64,000 bases of DNA from Atopobacter sp. AH10 (GCF_003664595.1 NZ_QXPZ01000021.1:1-64000), one strand, 5' to 3'. Shown: positions 44,673 to 54,106, numbered from the stretch's first letter. The notes: a model not told the origin generated them from the sequence alone. A program made the numbers and translations.

Positions 44673-45269
44673 ATGTATTATATATTGGATAATTATGATT
44701 CATTTGTATACAATCTATCCGCTTATATGCAAGAATTAGGTCAGGAAGTTCTCGTCAAGCGAGCAGATGAAATGGATTTAACTGAGATTGAGACCTTAAA
44801 ACCAGAAGGGATTATCTTGTCACCAGGACCTAAACGACCGGAAGATGCCATAGAATCCCAAAAAGTCATTGAAAAATTTAAAAATAAGATCCCAATATTG
44901 GGCGTATGTTTAGGGCACCAAACGATCGGGCTTTTCTTTGGAGCAGATGTTGTTAAGGGGAGTCGGCCTTTACATGGGAAGATAACAAGACTAAAGCACG
45001 ATGGTAAAGGATTGTTTCGCGATCTACCGCAAAATTATCAGATAACCCATTATCATTCACTGGTCGTTTTAGAAGAATCTTTGCCAGAAAGTTTAAAAGT
45101 AACAGCTTTTAGTGAGGATGGAAGTGTTATGGGGCTACAGCATCGCCATTTACCCATTTATGGAGTTCAGTTTCATCCAGAAGCTATTTTAACTGAATAT
45201 GGGCATGAACTTTTGGCGAATTTTCAACTGATTTGTAAGTCTTGGAGGAAATATCATGCAGTTGATTGA
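44673..45269 (+). CDS. pabA: aminodeoxychorismate synthase glutaminase subunit
   Basis: A 198-residue class I glutamine amidotransferase with the N-terminal YILDNYDSFVYNL, oxyanion SPGPKRP, nucleophile GVCLGHQ (Cys about 79) and His-Glu pair in VQFHPEAIL. It supplies ammonia to PabB. The start follows AGGAAGG by 8 bases. It overlaps pabB by 14 bases. A trpG role is possible, but the neighbours favour pab. Confidence 0.93.
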   Translation: MYYILDNYDSFVYNLSAYMQELGQEVLVKRADEMDLTEIETLKPEGIILSPGPKRPEDAIESQKVIEKFKNKIPILGVCLGHQTIGLFFGADVVKGSRPLHGKITRLKHDGKGLFRDLPQNYQITHYHSLVVLEESLPESLKVTAFSEDGSVMGLQHRHLPIYGVQFHPEAILTEYGHELLANFQLICKSWRKYHAVD

Positions 45270-46632
45270 GCAAATGGAACAGTACCCACCGATTCATCAG
45301 ATTTTTAGCCTACTTCATGAGGAAAAAGATGCTGTGTTTTTAGATTCCTCTTTACAAAATCATTTAGGGCGCTATTCCATTATTGGACTAAAGCCATATT
45401 TGAAGCTAGTCAATGGGACGAGTTTTACAGTTAACGGGAAATTATCTGAAATCCCTTTTGAAGTATATGTGAAAAAGTATTTGCAAGAACATAAAGAAAT
45501 CAATCAGACTCATTTGCCCATAACTTCGGGAGCAATTGGCTATTTTTCCTATGATTATGGAAGAAAAAAGGAAAATGTCAAGGCTCATTGCAAAAAGGAT
45601 GTCGATATTCCTGATTGTATATTGATATTTTATGATCATTTTATTATTGAAGATCACCAAGAAAAGAAATTATGGCTTGTTGCCAATGATCATTTACAGG
45701 ATGCTCAGTCGGGAATAGAAGAATTAAAAGAACTTATTCAAAGAAGTCAAAGCCTAGTTCAAAGGGATACACTCTTAGTAAAAGATAGAAAGTCTTTGAA
45801 AAAAGCAGAGCAAGTTACGGCCAATTTTGAAAAGCAAGACTATATGAATGCGGTAAGTCAAGTGATGGATTATATTGTCGAAGGGGATATTTGTGTTGCA
45901 AATTTAACCCAGCAGTTAAAGGTAAAAAGTTGCCTATCACCATATGAAATGTTTGAAAAGTTAAGAAAAGAAAATCCGTCGCCATTCGGAGCTTATTGCA
46001 ATTATGGAGATTTTAAGATTGTCTCTTCCTCTCCTGAGCGTTTCCTTCAGATGAAAAAAGGAAAGATTGTGACACGTCCAATTAAGGGGACAAGGAAGAG
46101 AGGCGCTACGAAAGAAGAAGACGATCTAATGAAAAAAGACTTAGCAGAATCCAAAAAGGATCAAAGTGAATTATTAATGATCGTTGATTTAGAACGCAAT
46201 GATCTTAACCGTGTGTGCTTGCCAGGATCAGTCAAAGTCACCGAATTATTTAAAATAGAGAGTTATGCGACAGTTTTTCATTTAGTCGCTAATATAGAGG
46301 GGCAACTGCGTAAAGATCTGACAGTGATGGACCTTTTGGATGCGACTTTTCCTGGTGGGTCTATTACAGGAGCACCAAAAGTTCGGGCAATGGAAATTAT
46401 TGATGAGTTGGAACATAGTCGCAGGAATATTTACACCGGTTCTTTGGGCTATCTGTCCTTGGATGGCTCTTGCGACTTTAATATCATCATTCGAACCGCC
46501 TTATATAAAGATCAAAACTATTATTTGGGTGTAGGTGGTGGGATCACTTGTGAATCGGATCCGACATTCGAATATGAGGAAACTCTACAAAAAGCAAAGG
46601 CCTTACTTCAAGTACTAGAAGAAAAGGATTAG
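45256..46632 (+). CDS. pabB: aminodeoxychorismate synthase component I
   Basis: A 458-residue chorismate-binding enzyme. PIKGTRKRG carries the Lys that distinguishes PabB from TrpE (PIAGT), and GGSITGAPKVRAMEII and YTGSLGYLSLDG are the other active-site signatures. It turns chorismate and ammonia into aminodeoxychorismate. The 3' end (last 10 codons) is duplicated in the following spacer. Confidence 0.95.
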   Translation: MQLIEQMEQYPPIHQIFSLLHEEKDAVFLDSSLQNHLGRYSIIGLKPYLKLVNGTSFTVNGKLSEIPFEVYVKKYLQEHKEINQTHLPITSGAIGYFSYDYGRKKENVKAHCKKDVDIPDCILIFYDHFIIEDHQEKKLWLVANDHLQDAQSGIEELKELIQRSQSLVQRDTLLVKDRKSLKKAEQVTANFEKQDYMNAVSQVMDYIVEGDICVANLTQQLKVKSCLSPYEMFEKLRKENPSPFGAYCNYGDFKIVSSSPERFLQMKKGKIVTRPIKGTRKRGATKEEDDLMKKDLAESKKDQSELLMIVDLERNDLNRVCLPGSVKVTELFKIESYATVFHLVANIEGQLRKDLTVMDLLDATFPGGSITGAPKVRAMEIIDELEHSRRNIYTGSLGYLSLDGSCDFNIIIRTALYKDQNYYLGVGGGITCESDPTFEYEETLQKAKALLQVLEEKD

Positions 46633-46693
46633 AGAAGAGAAAATGAACAAGAGTTTAAAATAACTTACTTCAAGTACTAGGAGGAAAGGATAG
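46602..46693. repeat. duplicated 3' end of pabB
   Basis: The last 31 bases of pabB including its stop (46602-46632, CTTACTTCAAGTACTAGAAG...) recur at 46664-46693 with two substitutions and a one-base deletion; the period is 62. The copy ends just before the pabC ribosome site. Confidence 0.9.
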
Positions 46694-46709
46694 CAATAAG
46701 GAGGAAGAT

Positions 46710-47462
46710 ATGCAGATCACTATGGATGAAGGCTATCAATTTGGCCTAGGTGTATTTGAAACAATTGCTGTTAAAAAAGGGATTCCTCTATTTTTAGATT
46801 GGCACTTACAACGGATGAATCAGTCCTTAAAGGCTTTGGGGATAAAGCGTTCTGTCACAAAAGAAGAAATCAGGGACTATTTGGCTAAAAATGAATGCAG
46901 TGAGCATGCGCTAAAGATTATTATATCTTCTCAAAATACAGTGATGATATTACGGGATAATCCCTATACAAAAGAACGGTACATTAAGGGCTTTTCTCTT
47001 GATTTTAGTCAGGTTTATAGAAATGAGACCTCCTTTTTAACTAGACATAAAACTTTGAATTATGGGGATTCTATTCTAGAAAAAAGGCATGCTAAAGATC
47101 TTGCCGTAGATGAGTTGTTATTATTTAACAGTAAGGGACAAGTCTGTGAAGGGACAGTTAGCAATGTGTTTTTTGTGAAGGATAGTCAAGTCATTACTCC
47201 GCCAGTATCTTGTGGCTTATTGCCAGGAATTGTCAGAAGATACCTTTTAGAAAATTTTTCAGTTAGAGAAGAGATCATCAAAAGAGAAGATCTGGAAGAA
47301 ATGGACGAATGTTTTGTAACGAATTCTCTGATGGGGATTATGCCTGTGAATCATGTAAATAATATCAGTTATAAAAGGCGAGAGATAACACAAATGTGTC
47401 AAGAGCACTATCATGAAACTATTTTAAAGATTATAGAAGGAAGAAATATTTTGATAGGTTAA
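46710..47462 (+). CDS. pabC: aminodeoxychorismate lyase
   Basis: A 250-residue PLP enzyme of aminotransferase class IV that releases p-aminobenzoate and pyruvate. It has YQFGLGVFETI, catalytic Lys in HKTLNYG, the Glu-PLP site CEGTVSNVFFVKD, and TNSLMGIMPV near the end. Compared with relatives the N-terminus is slightly short. AAGGAGGAAG precedes the ATG. It completes a pabA-pabB-pabC operon. Confidence 0.92.
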   Translation: MQITMDEGYQFGLGVFETIAVKKGIPLFLDWHLQRMNQSLKALGIKRSVTKEEIRDYLAKNECSEHALKIIISSQNTVMILRDNPYTKERYIKGFSLDFSQVYRNETSFLTRHKTLNYGDSILEKRHAKDLAVDELLLFNSKGQVCEGTVSNVFFVKDSQVITPPVSCGLLPGIVRRYLLENFSVREEIIKREDLEEMDECFVTNSLMGIMPVNHVNNISYKRREITQMCQEHYHETILKIIEGRNILIG

Positions 47463-47468
47463 AGGTAA

Positions 47469-47512
47469 AAAGCGAGTATGAATGTTGCTTAATCAACATT
47501 CATACTCGCTTT
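47469..47512. terminator. bidirectional 19-bp hairpin
   Basis: AAAGCGAGTATGAATGTTG pairs perfectly with 47494-47512 across a 6-base loop, between convergent pabC and the membrane protein gene. A close relative of this hairpin lies at 57770-57813, also between convergent genes. Confidence 0.9.
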
Positions 47513-47644
47513 ATTATGTGTTAAGTATCAAAGTCAGGCTACTGGCTTTAGTACTTTCGCCTTGTCAATAGAAGAATGGAATTGTTCCTTTGATTTATGC
47601 CATTAAAAATGGAAGGATGAGTGACAGTAATTGCCCCAATTCCC

Positions 47645-49330
47645 TTAGTTAGTCTCTAGTTTTACTTCATGAGCCTTTTTCTTATGATCAACTTTAAGGC
47701 TGAGTTTTTGCCCTTTTTGGACAAATGGAAGTCGATCGTTAATTGATACAGGAGCGTAGTAAACCTCTCCATCAATTAAGAGATAGTAGACTGTTTTACC
47801 ATCTATGACAACAGACTGTTTATCTTCTAAGATACCTGTGATCGTTTTTTGTTCTTCTTTCTCATCTTCATCAGAGGAGTTAGCAAGATGAGATTGGTCG
47901 TAGTTGGCCATGACGGCTTGAAGGGAACTTCCGGTAGCTACTTTTTGATAATCTTGCGCATCGACCATAGCATACATTTTTACTAGTCCTGCTTTATCCT
48001 TTAGGGACATGATGTAGGTTGGTCGATTATTTTTATTGATTAAAATAGGGAAGGTGGATTTGTAAGATTTCTCTTGAACGGCACCTTGAGCAGACTGCAT
48101 GGCAGAGTATTCTTCTGCAGCAGGTACGTTAAATTGCTTCGTTTCTTTTGTCCGCATATTAGTGAGGACAAAGCCAATGTTAGAATCATCACTGGTGACA
48201 GAAGTAATCCCAGTGTAAAGCCAAACATCATCGTTTAAAACGATATAGTTATATCCTTTAGTTGTTTTTGTGGCTCCTTTCTTAGCTAGTATGCTATTGA
48301 AGAAGCCATTTTTAAATAGGCCATGTTGATTTAATTGATTGACAACTATTTTAGACGAATAGACACGATCCACCCAGTTTGGAATATCCTTTAAGTTATA
48401 GAAATGATGGCTACCGTCCATGGCGTTAACTAGGACAGCTCCGTTTGGCTCCATGGATCTGAGAAGGAAATTTTTCCGGTAAGTTGTAGCAATATAGTAA
48501 GGATCACCCTTATCATCTACTTCAAAACTTGGATGGCCGAAAATTTTTGTTGGATAATTGAAACGAAGATAGCGATCAATTTGGCGGAAGAAATATTCTG
48601 ATTCTGTATATTTCATGGCTTGCCTTGGTTTCATTAATTTCACTTCTCCGTCAGTCATATCGACAGAAAGGTAATTAGGAATCCCTTGCTTGGAATTGGC
48701 TAACCATTTAAAGAAACCGGCGTAGCGTAAAGGACTCACTCGAACGGGTTTGTTAGCGACGTTGATTTGGGTATAAGCTGGGCTAGGTTCAAATTGCGAA
48801 ACTAAGTCAGTAATGGTTCCTAATTTCCTATTCCCTAAGCGTTGTGCTGTTCCACGATCGATGATTGGGACTTGTTCAATTTTGGTTTCCGTGATGGCTT
48901 TTTCAAATTTCCCCTCATGAGGTGTTATAAGCCGACTGTAAGCCTTGGCATTGAAAATAGGGGAAGTGAAGAAAAGAACTAGGAGGCCAATGAAAAATAG
49001 GATGGCAACAGCTTTAAGATAGAGTTTTACAGGTTTGAAAACTTGTTTAGCTGGGAGATAAGGATGTGTGATGGTACGGTGTAAATAATGGAGAAAAATA
49101 TAGCTCCCGACAAGTGGAATAAAGAAGCCCCAAGTATCCAAAGATTGCCAGTTTAAAGGAGGCAAACTGACGAAGTAGGCCATTGCCCAGGCCAAAGTCA
49201 GTAGGATATAAAAACTAGGCCAGAGCTTTTTAGGCAAGGATTTGATAGGCTTAGCAACTTTTCTTTGGTAAACTGCCCCTTGTGCTTGAAAATTTCTATT
49301 GAGAGATTGGAAAAAATCGTTGATAGTCAT
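47645..49330 (-). CDS. large conserved membrane protein
   Basis: A 561-residue protein with an N-terminal cytoplasmic segment, four membrane spans (about 36-56, 66-84, 106-126 and a weaker one) and a long extracytoplasmic C-terminal part (about 135-561, with an acidic linker SSDEDEKEEQKT near 490 and a terminal small beta domain). It resembles membrane proteins with large outer domains conserved in lactic acid bacteria, but I cannot name a function. AAAGGAGG precedes the ATG; it is a single gene. Confidence 0.85.
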   Translation of the reverse strand: MTINDFFQSLNRNFQAQGAVYQRKVAKPIKSLPKKLWPSFYILLTLAWAMAYFVSLPPLNWQSLDTWGFFIPLVGSYIFLHYLHRTITHPYLPAKQVFKPVKLYLKAVAILFFIGLLVLFFTSPIFNAKAYSRLITPHEGKFEKAITETKIEQVPIIDRGTAQRLGNRKLGTITDLVSQFEPSPAYTQINVANKPVRVSPLRYAGFFKWLANSKQGIPNYLSVDMTDGEVKLMKPRQAMKYTESEYFFRQIDRYLRFNYPTKIFGHPSFEVDDKGDPYYIATTYRKNFLLRSMEPNGAVLVNAMDGSHHFYNLKDIPNWVDRVYSSKIVVNQLNQHGLFKNGFFNSILAKKGATKTTKGYNYIVLNDDVWLYTGITSVTSDDSNIGFVLTNMRTKETKQFNVPAAEEYSAMQSAQGAVQEKSYKSTFPILINKNNRPTYIMSLKDKAGLVKMYAMVDAQDYQKVATGSSLQAVMANYDQSHLANSSDEDEKEEQKTITGILEDKQSVVIDGKTVYYLLIDGEVYYAPVSINDRLPFVQKGQKLSLKVDHKKKAHEVKLETN

Positions 49331-49621
49331 AAAAAACCTCCTTTTGGGTGTGGCTAAAAATATACTTGGCTTTAAAAATAAGCTTATTTTGCCCTATCTT
49401 TATAAGTATAGTATAGCATAATGCTACTGATTCAATCATTAGAGAGGAGAGCTTTAGATTTTCTTGTGTGGAGCTTTGAAGTGAAAGATAAAAGCAGAAG
49501 GAAAGCGTTAAATTAGAGTCATTTCTTTCAAAAGAATGCTAAAATAGGAGAGAATCTCATTTGTAACGATAAGTGTCAGCAATTTTGCGGAAGAACAAGC
49601 AAGCTATAAAGGAGGGAGAAC

Positions 49622-50344
49622 ATGTTACAGGTCAGTGACTGGACGGTTTGTCAAGAGAATAGTCTGGTGTTAGATCATTTGAGCTTTCAACTAGCTAAAG
49701 GGAAGCTTTTGGCCATTCTTGGTCCAACAGGGGTCGGTAAATCTACTCTTCTTTTATCTTTAGCGGGCTTATTGCCTCATGAAGCTGGAGACATTAGCCC
49801 CACAATTTACCCTCATCAAATCGGTTTTTTGTTTCAAGAATCTAGTTTATTTCCTTGGATGACTGTTGAAGAAAACATACGATTAGGTTTTCATAAACAA
49901 TTTTTGGATAAAAGGGAAGTGGATAGGCTCTTGTTTGAAGCTTTGGAAAGATTAGATTTACTTCGATACAAGGATCGCTATCCCCATCAGTTAAGTCTAG
50001 GTCAGGAACAAGCTGTAGCGCTTGCTCGGATTTTAGTCAAGCATCCCCCGTATATCTTTTTAGATGAACCTACAGGAGTGCTTTCTCCTGAAGAAGCCAA
50101 AAAAACCTGGAAAGAATTAGAAAAGATCAAGGAAGAACAAGGCGCGACTATAATACTTGCGACTCACCGAATCCATGAAGCGCTTGTTATGGCAGATTAT
50201 GTAGCCGTATTAAGGAAGGGACGGCTCTTGACCTTTGAAGAAAATCCTTTAAGAGATGAGGAAAGGCAGGAGGATGCTCCGGCTTATCGTCAATACTATA
50301 GGAAAATAGAAAAATATTTAGGAGGGGCGACTCATGACTGTTAA
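49622..50344 (+). CDS. ABC ATPase (nitrate/taurine/thiamine-precursor type)
   Basis: A 240-residue ATPase with Walker A GPTGVGKST, Q-loop FLFQESSLFPWMTVEEN, signature LSLGQEQAVALARIL, Walker B YIFLDEPTG and H-loop ATHRI. It overlaps the permease by 11 bases. AAAGGAGGGAG precedes the ATG. No binding protein gene is present in the unit. Confidence 0.92.
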   Translation: MLQVSDWTVCQENSLVLDHLSFQLAKGKLLAILGPTGVGKSTLLLSLAGLLPHEAGDISPTIYPHQIGFLFQESSLFPWMTVEENIRLGFHKQFLDKREVDRLLFEALERLDLLRYKDRYPHQLSLGQEQAVALARILVKHPPYIFLDEPTGVLSPEEAKKTWKELEKIKEEQGATIILATHRIHEALVMADYVAVLRKGRLLTFEENPLRDEERQEDAPAYRQYYRKIEKYLGGATHDC

Positions 50345-51101
50345 ACGTTGCGTCTATGGAACAGTATGGCTTATTTTTGCTTGGTTTATAGTTGCCATCC
50401 TCTATAAAAATGAGTGCTTACCTCAGCCTTTTACCGTATTGACCTATCTTTTCACCCAGCAGATTATTTGGAAACATTTTGGGATGACTTGTTTGAGACT
50501 CTTGCTTGCTTCTTTTATTTCCTATACACTGGGGAGCTTGATGGCGCTTTGGATGGCAACTTCCTATCGTGCTAGACGCTATCTTTTGCCAATAGGGCAG
50601 ACCTTATATGATTTACCCCGTATTGCTTTTTTCCCTTTGTTTTACCTGTTTATTAAAAATCCTTTTATAGCTCAACTACTTGTTTTGGTTTTTGTGAGTA
50701 TATTTTATGTGGGGATGCCTCTCTATGAATCCTTGGTTGAGTTGCCAGAACGCTATTTTTGGATTGCTAGATCTCTAGATTTTTCAACGGGTATGTGGGT
50801 TAAGAGAGTAGCCTTTCCAGCTGTTTTACCTCGTTTGATTTTCATGGCAAGGCAGTTAGTAGGAATGACGCTAATGATTATTTTTGTGACAGAAAACTAC
50901 AGAACGCATTTAGGGATAGGGAAATACCTGCTCCAATCTTATGTGAAGGGGCAATATAAAGGCCTTTACGCAGCCCTACTGTTAATCCTTTCCTTAAATG
51001 CTATAATTGCTTTGATGATCGAGTGGATTAAACAGCGAAATATGGAATGGCTAACCCCATTGAGCCCTTTTAGCTGGCGGATGAAAAAGAAGGAGAAGTA
51101 G
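50334..51101 (+). CDS. ABC permease (SsuC/TauC/ThiX type)
   Basis: A 255-residue permease with six spans and an EAA-like loop SLDFSTGMWVKRVAFPAVLPRLIF (about 145-168). The family imports sulfonates, nitrate, pyrimidine precursors of thiamine, or metals. The substrate here is open; a metal is suggested only by the DtxR-type regulator in the same operon. Confidence 0.9.
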   Translation: MTVKRCVYGTVWLIFAWFIVAILYKNECLPQPFTVLTYLFTQQIIWKHFGMTCLRLLLASFISYTLGSLMALWMATSYRARRYLLPIGQTLYDLPRIAFFPLFYLFIKNPFIAQLLVLVFVSIFYVGMPLYESLVELPERYFWIARSLDFSTGMWVKRVAFPAVLPRLIFMARQLVGMTLMIIFVTENYRTHLGIGKYLLQSYVKGQYKGLYAALLLILSLNAIIALMIEWIKQRNMEWLTPLSPFSWRMKKKEK

Positions 51102-51102
51102 T

Positions 51103-51756
51103 ATGACCCCAAGTAAAGAAGATTATTTAAAAGTCATGATGGAGTTAAGTGAAGTCCATGAAAAAGTGACCAATAAACTTATTGCAGAGACCTTGCAAAT
51201 TTCCCCTCCAGGCGTGACTGATATGATGAACAAGTTAGTGAAAGAGGGCTTCGTATTAAAAGAACGGTCACGTGGTTTTCGTTTATCAAAAGAAGGTCAG
51301 TTGGTGGCCTCAGCTTTAATTAGAAAACATCGTATTTTAGAAGTTTTCTTGGTAGAAAAATTGGCTTATAGTTTATCAGAAGTTCATCAAGATGCAGAAG
51401 TATTAGAACATGCTTGCTCTGATCAGTTCATTGATAAGTTAGAAGCTTTTTTGAATTTTCCCACACAATGTCCACATGGAGGAGCTATTCCAGATAGGGA
51501 TGGCCTGTATCGCAAAGAGGAATTACATCCTTTGTCAGAGGTTAAAGAGGGTAAACAAGTGAGAATCCATCGCTTCCTTGATGACCCTGATATTTTGATG
51601 GCAGTAGAGGTGCAACAAATTTCACTTGGAGAAATTTACCGAGTGGTTGAAAATATTCCTTTAAAGAATCGACTGACGATCCAGAGAGGCGACCATGTGA
51701 TTACCTTAAGTGCTCAAGCGGCAGATAATATTTTTGTTGATCGTTTAGAGCATTAG
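51103..51756 (+). CDS. DtxR/MntR family metalloregulator
   Basis: A 217-residue repressor: winged HTH (about 1-65, NKLIAETLQISPPGVTDMMNKLVKEGFV), dimer and metal-binding domain (about 65-140, with VHQDAEVLEHACSDQFIDKL and FPTQCPHGGAIP) and a C-terminal FeoA/SH3-like domain (about 150-217). It should sense Mn2+ or Fe2+. AGGAGAAG lies at the end of the permease gene one base upstream of the overlap, so it is in the same operon and could regulate it. Confidence 0.9.
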   Translation: MTPSKEDYLKVMMELSEVHEKVTNKLIAETLQISPPGVTDMMNKLVKEGFVLKERSRGFRLSKEGQLVASALIRKHRILEVFLVEKLAYSLSEVHQDAEVLEHACSDQFIDKLEAFLNFPTQCPHGGAIPDRDGLYRKEELHPLSEVKEGKQVRIHRFLDDPDILMAVEVQQISLGEIYRVVENIPLKNRLTIQRGDHVITLSAQAADNIFVDRLEH

Positions 51757-51814
51757 TTTTATCTCGTTACTAGTCGTTAGGAGAAGTAGAGCTGAGAAAA
51801 GAAAGGAATTGACA

Positions 51815-52522
51815 ATGAAAATAGGGATTATTGCAGCTTTGGATGTAGAATGTCGGACTTTATTGGATGAAATGGTTGATGCAAAGCAAATTAGTGTGGG
51901 GCCACATGTATTTTATGAGGGGCAATTAAAAGGAAAAGATTGTGTTGTTGTCCAATGTGGCGTAGGGAAGGTTGCAGCGGGCGCTGTAGCCACAGTTTTG
52001 ATCACACAATTCGGGGTAGATCATTTGATCAATACTGGGTCTAGTGGAGGCGTGATGAAAGATGTGAAGATCAAAGATTTAGTCATTGCGGATACTTTGG
52101 CCTATGCTGATGTAGATATTACAAGTTTTGGTCGACCTTATGGCCAATTACCTGATTTGCCTGTATACTATCCAAGTGATCCAATTTGGATAGAAGCTGC
52201 TGAAAAAGCTGCAAAAGAAATGGCTTGGGCCTATCATGTCGGATTAATCGTCACAAGTGATACCTTTGTTTGTCGTGACACACAAAGAGCCAATATAACA
52301 AAGCATTTCCCAGAAACTTTAGCCTGTGAAATGGAAGGCTGTGCGATTGCTCAAATAGCCTATATGTACAAGATTCCTGTATTAGTGATTCGGTCGATTT
52401 CTGACAGTGCTGGGGCCGATTCTGAAGAAAATACCAGTATGGATTTTGATCGCTTTGTAGCAGAAGTAGGACATTTGGCGGCTGAACTAGTCTTGAAGAC
52501 TATTGAGATATATGGTGAATAG
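51815..52522 (+). CDS. mtnN: 5'-methylthioadenosine/S-adenosylhomocysteine nucleosidase
   Basis: A 235-residue enzyme that cleaves the adenine from SAH and MTA, recycling by-products of methylation and polyamine synthesis and feeding LuxS. It has the N-terminal GIIAALDVE (catalytic Glu), NTGSSGGV, the VTSDTFVC loop and ACEMEGCAIAQ, with the catalytic Asp in RSISDSAG. The start at ATG 51815 has AAAGGA 7 bases upstream. Confidence 0.95.
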   Translation: MKIGIIAALDVECRTLLDEMVDAKQISVGPHVFYEGQLKGKDCVVVQCGVGKVAAGAVATVLITQFGVDHLINTGSSGGVMKDVKIKDLVIADTLAYADVDITSFGRPYGQLPDLPVYYPSDPIWIEAAEKAAKEMAWAYHVGLIVTSDTFVCRDTQRANITKHFPETLACEMEGCAIAQIAYMYKIPVLVIRSISDSAGADSEENTSMDFDRFVAEVGHLAAELVLKTIEIYGE

Positions 52523-52530
52523 CTGACCTG

Positions 52531-52680
52531 AACGCTCACGGTCGCACATAGTGGTGGTGCTTCCTTGAGCAGGAGAAAGGTCCACTTCGCCCTTTGCCTT
52601 TCAGGACTTTTTGTCCTGAGTCAAAGGGCTCCAGTGGTTTTCTCCTAAACGCTCTCGGTCGCACATAGTGGTGGTGCTTT
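52531..52680. repeat. 32-bp direct repeats enclosing a long inverted repeat
   Basis: Two direct repeats (AACGCTC-N-CGGTCGCACATAG plus TGGTGGTGCTT; 52531-52562 and 52648-52679, one mismatch) enclose 52571-52646, whose arms AGGAGAAA..CCACT..GCCCTTTG..CAGGAC pair with GTCCTG..CAAAGGGC..AGTGG..TTTCTCCT. The RNA would form a hairpin of about 30 pairs. It has no reading frame. Confidence 0.85.
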
Positions 52681-52788
52681 CTTTTTAGTTCTTTATCGTA
52701 TATAGTAGTGTTATGATAATATCTAGTTATGAAAACCGCGAATTAAGGGTGGCTATCTTTGCCGGCTCTTTAGAAAGTAGGAGGATCT

Positions 52789-53991
52789 ATGCGAATCGGA
52801 ATTGATCAAATGTCTGTGTATATACCATCTTATATGTTAAAGATGGATGATTTAGCCCATGATAGGGGGCAAGATCCAGCTAAATTTCATATTGGGATTG
52901 GACAGGATGAAATGTCAGTGACTCCACCGAGTCAAGATAGTGTGTCCTTAGCGATGAATAGCGCTTGGCAAATTATCTCTTCTCCTGATCCTGTTACACA
53001 AAATAAACTATCCCGCTTGCGCTTGCTGATTTTTGCTTCTGAAACAGGAGTGGACCATTCGAAGGCAGGGTCTCTTTTCTTGATAAAGAGTTTGGGTCTA
53101 AAGAAGAATGTGCGGACAATGGAAATCAAACAAGCTTGTTATGGGGCAACAGCTGGTTTGCAGGCTGCTGTTGCAGAAATTTCTCGCCATCCTGAAGCTA
53201 CTGCTCTGGTTATTGCATCTGATGTTGCCAAATATGGTTTAAATTCTGGTGGTGAGCCCACACAAGGTGCTGGAAGTGTGGCTATGCTGATTTCAGCTGA
53301 CCCTCGTCTGGCCTATATTTCGGAAAATTCAGCTTGTTATGCAGATGATATTGCTGATTTCTGGCGCCCCTTGGATTGTAAATATCCCTTAGTCGATGGA
53401 AAGTTTTCTAATGAAGCTTATATAGATTTCTTTAAGAGAACTAGTCAAGACTATCTAGAGATGACAGGGCAAGGCTATGAAGATCTTAAGGCTATTTGTT
53501 GCCATCTTCCTTATAGCAAAATGGGGAAAAAAGCGCTCTTTCCGCTCATTGAAGGGAATAAACGAGAAGAAGAATTAAAAGAATTGTATGAATATTCAAC
53601 CTACTATGGCCGAAAAGTGGGGAATATCTATACTGGTTCACTTTATCTTGCTTTCTTTAGTTTGCTAGTGAAGTCCCACCAATTGAAAGCAGGAGATGAG
53701 ATTGGGCTGTTTAGTTATGGATCTGGAGCTGTAGGCGAATTCTTTACCATGACAGTGGTTGAGGGCTATAAAGAACATCTTCACCAAGAAAAATTGGACG
53801 AAATGTTACAAATGCGTATCATTCTTTCCATGCCCGCTTATGAAGCTATGTATAAAGCTTCGGAAAGGTTGATGGATGGGGATTTAGAGCAATTAAAGGT
53901 CTATTACGATTCAGCTTTATTCCGTTTTGAAGGAATCGAAAATGGGCATAGAATCTATACGGTTTTACCAGAAGATAACAAGATCTGTTAA
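52789..53991 (+). CDS. mvaS: hydroxymethylglutaryl-CoA synthase
   Basis: A 400-residue thiolase-fold enzyme that joins acetyl-CoA and acetoacetyl-CoA, the committed step of the mevalonate route to isoprenoids in Gram-positive cocci. It shows GIGQDEMSV with catalytic Glu, the nucleophile Cys in MEIKQACYGATAGLQ (about 113) and the His in CCHLPYSKMGKKAL. The length is near the usual 385-400. TAGGAGG precedes the ATG. mvaA is not adjacent. Confidence 0.96.
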   Translation: MRIGIDQMSVYIPSYMLKMDDLAHDRGQDPAKFHIGIGQDEMSVTPPSQDSVSLAMNSAWQIISSPDPVTQNKLSRLRLLIFASETGVDHSKAGSLFLIKSLGLKKNVRTMEIKQACYGATAGLQAAVAEISRHPEATALVIASDVAKYGLNSGGEPTQGAGSVAMLISADPRLAYISENSACYADDIADFWRPLDCKYPLVDGKFSNEAYIDFFKRTSQDYLEMTGQGYEDLKAICCHLPYSKMGKKALFPLIEGNKREEELKELYEYSTYYGRKVGNIYTGSLYLAFFSLLVKSHQLKAGDEIGLFSYGSGAVGEFFTMTVVEGYKEHLHQEKLDEMLQMRIILSMPAYEAMYKASERLMDGDLEQLKVYYDSALFRFEGIENGHRIYTVLPEDNKIC

Positions 53992-54106
53992 AATGTCTCA
54001 AGAAGTTACAAGGATCTTACTAGTCAATTATTAGAGAATGAAAAAGCCTTTTTGAATCTTAATCCGTGTTAAAGTGATCTTGTCACAAAGAAAGGAAGAG
54101 AAGATC

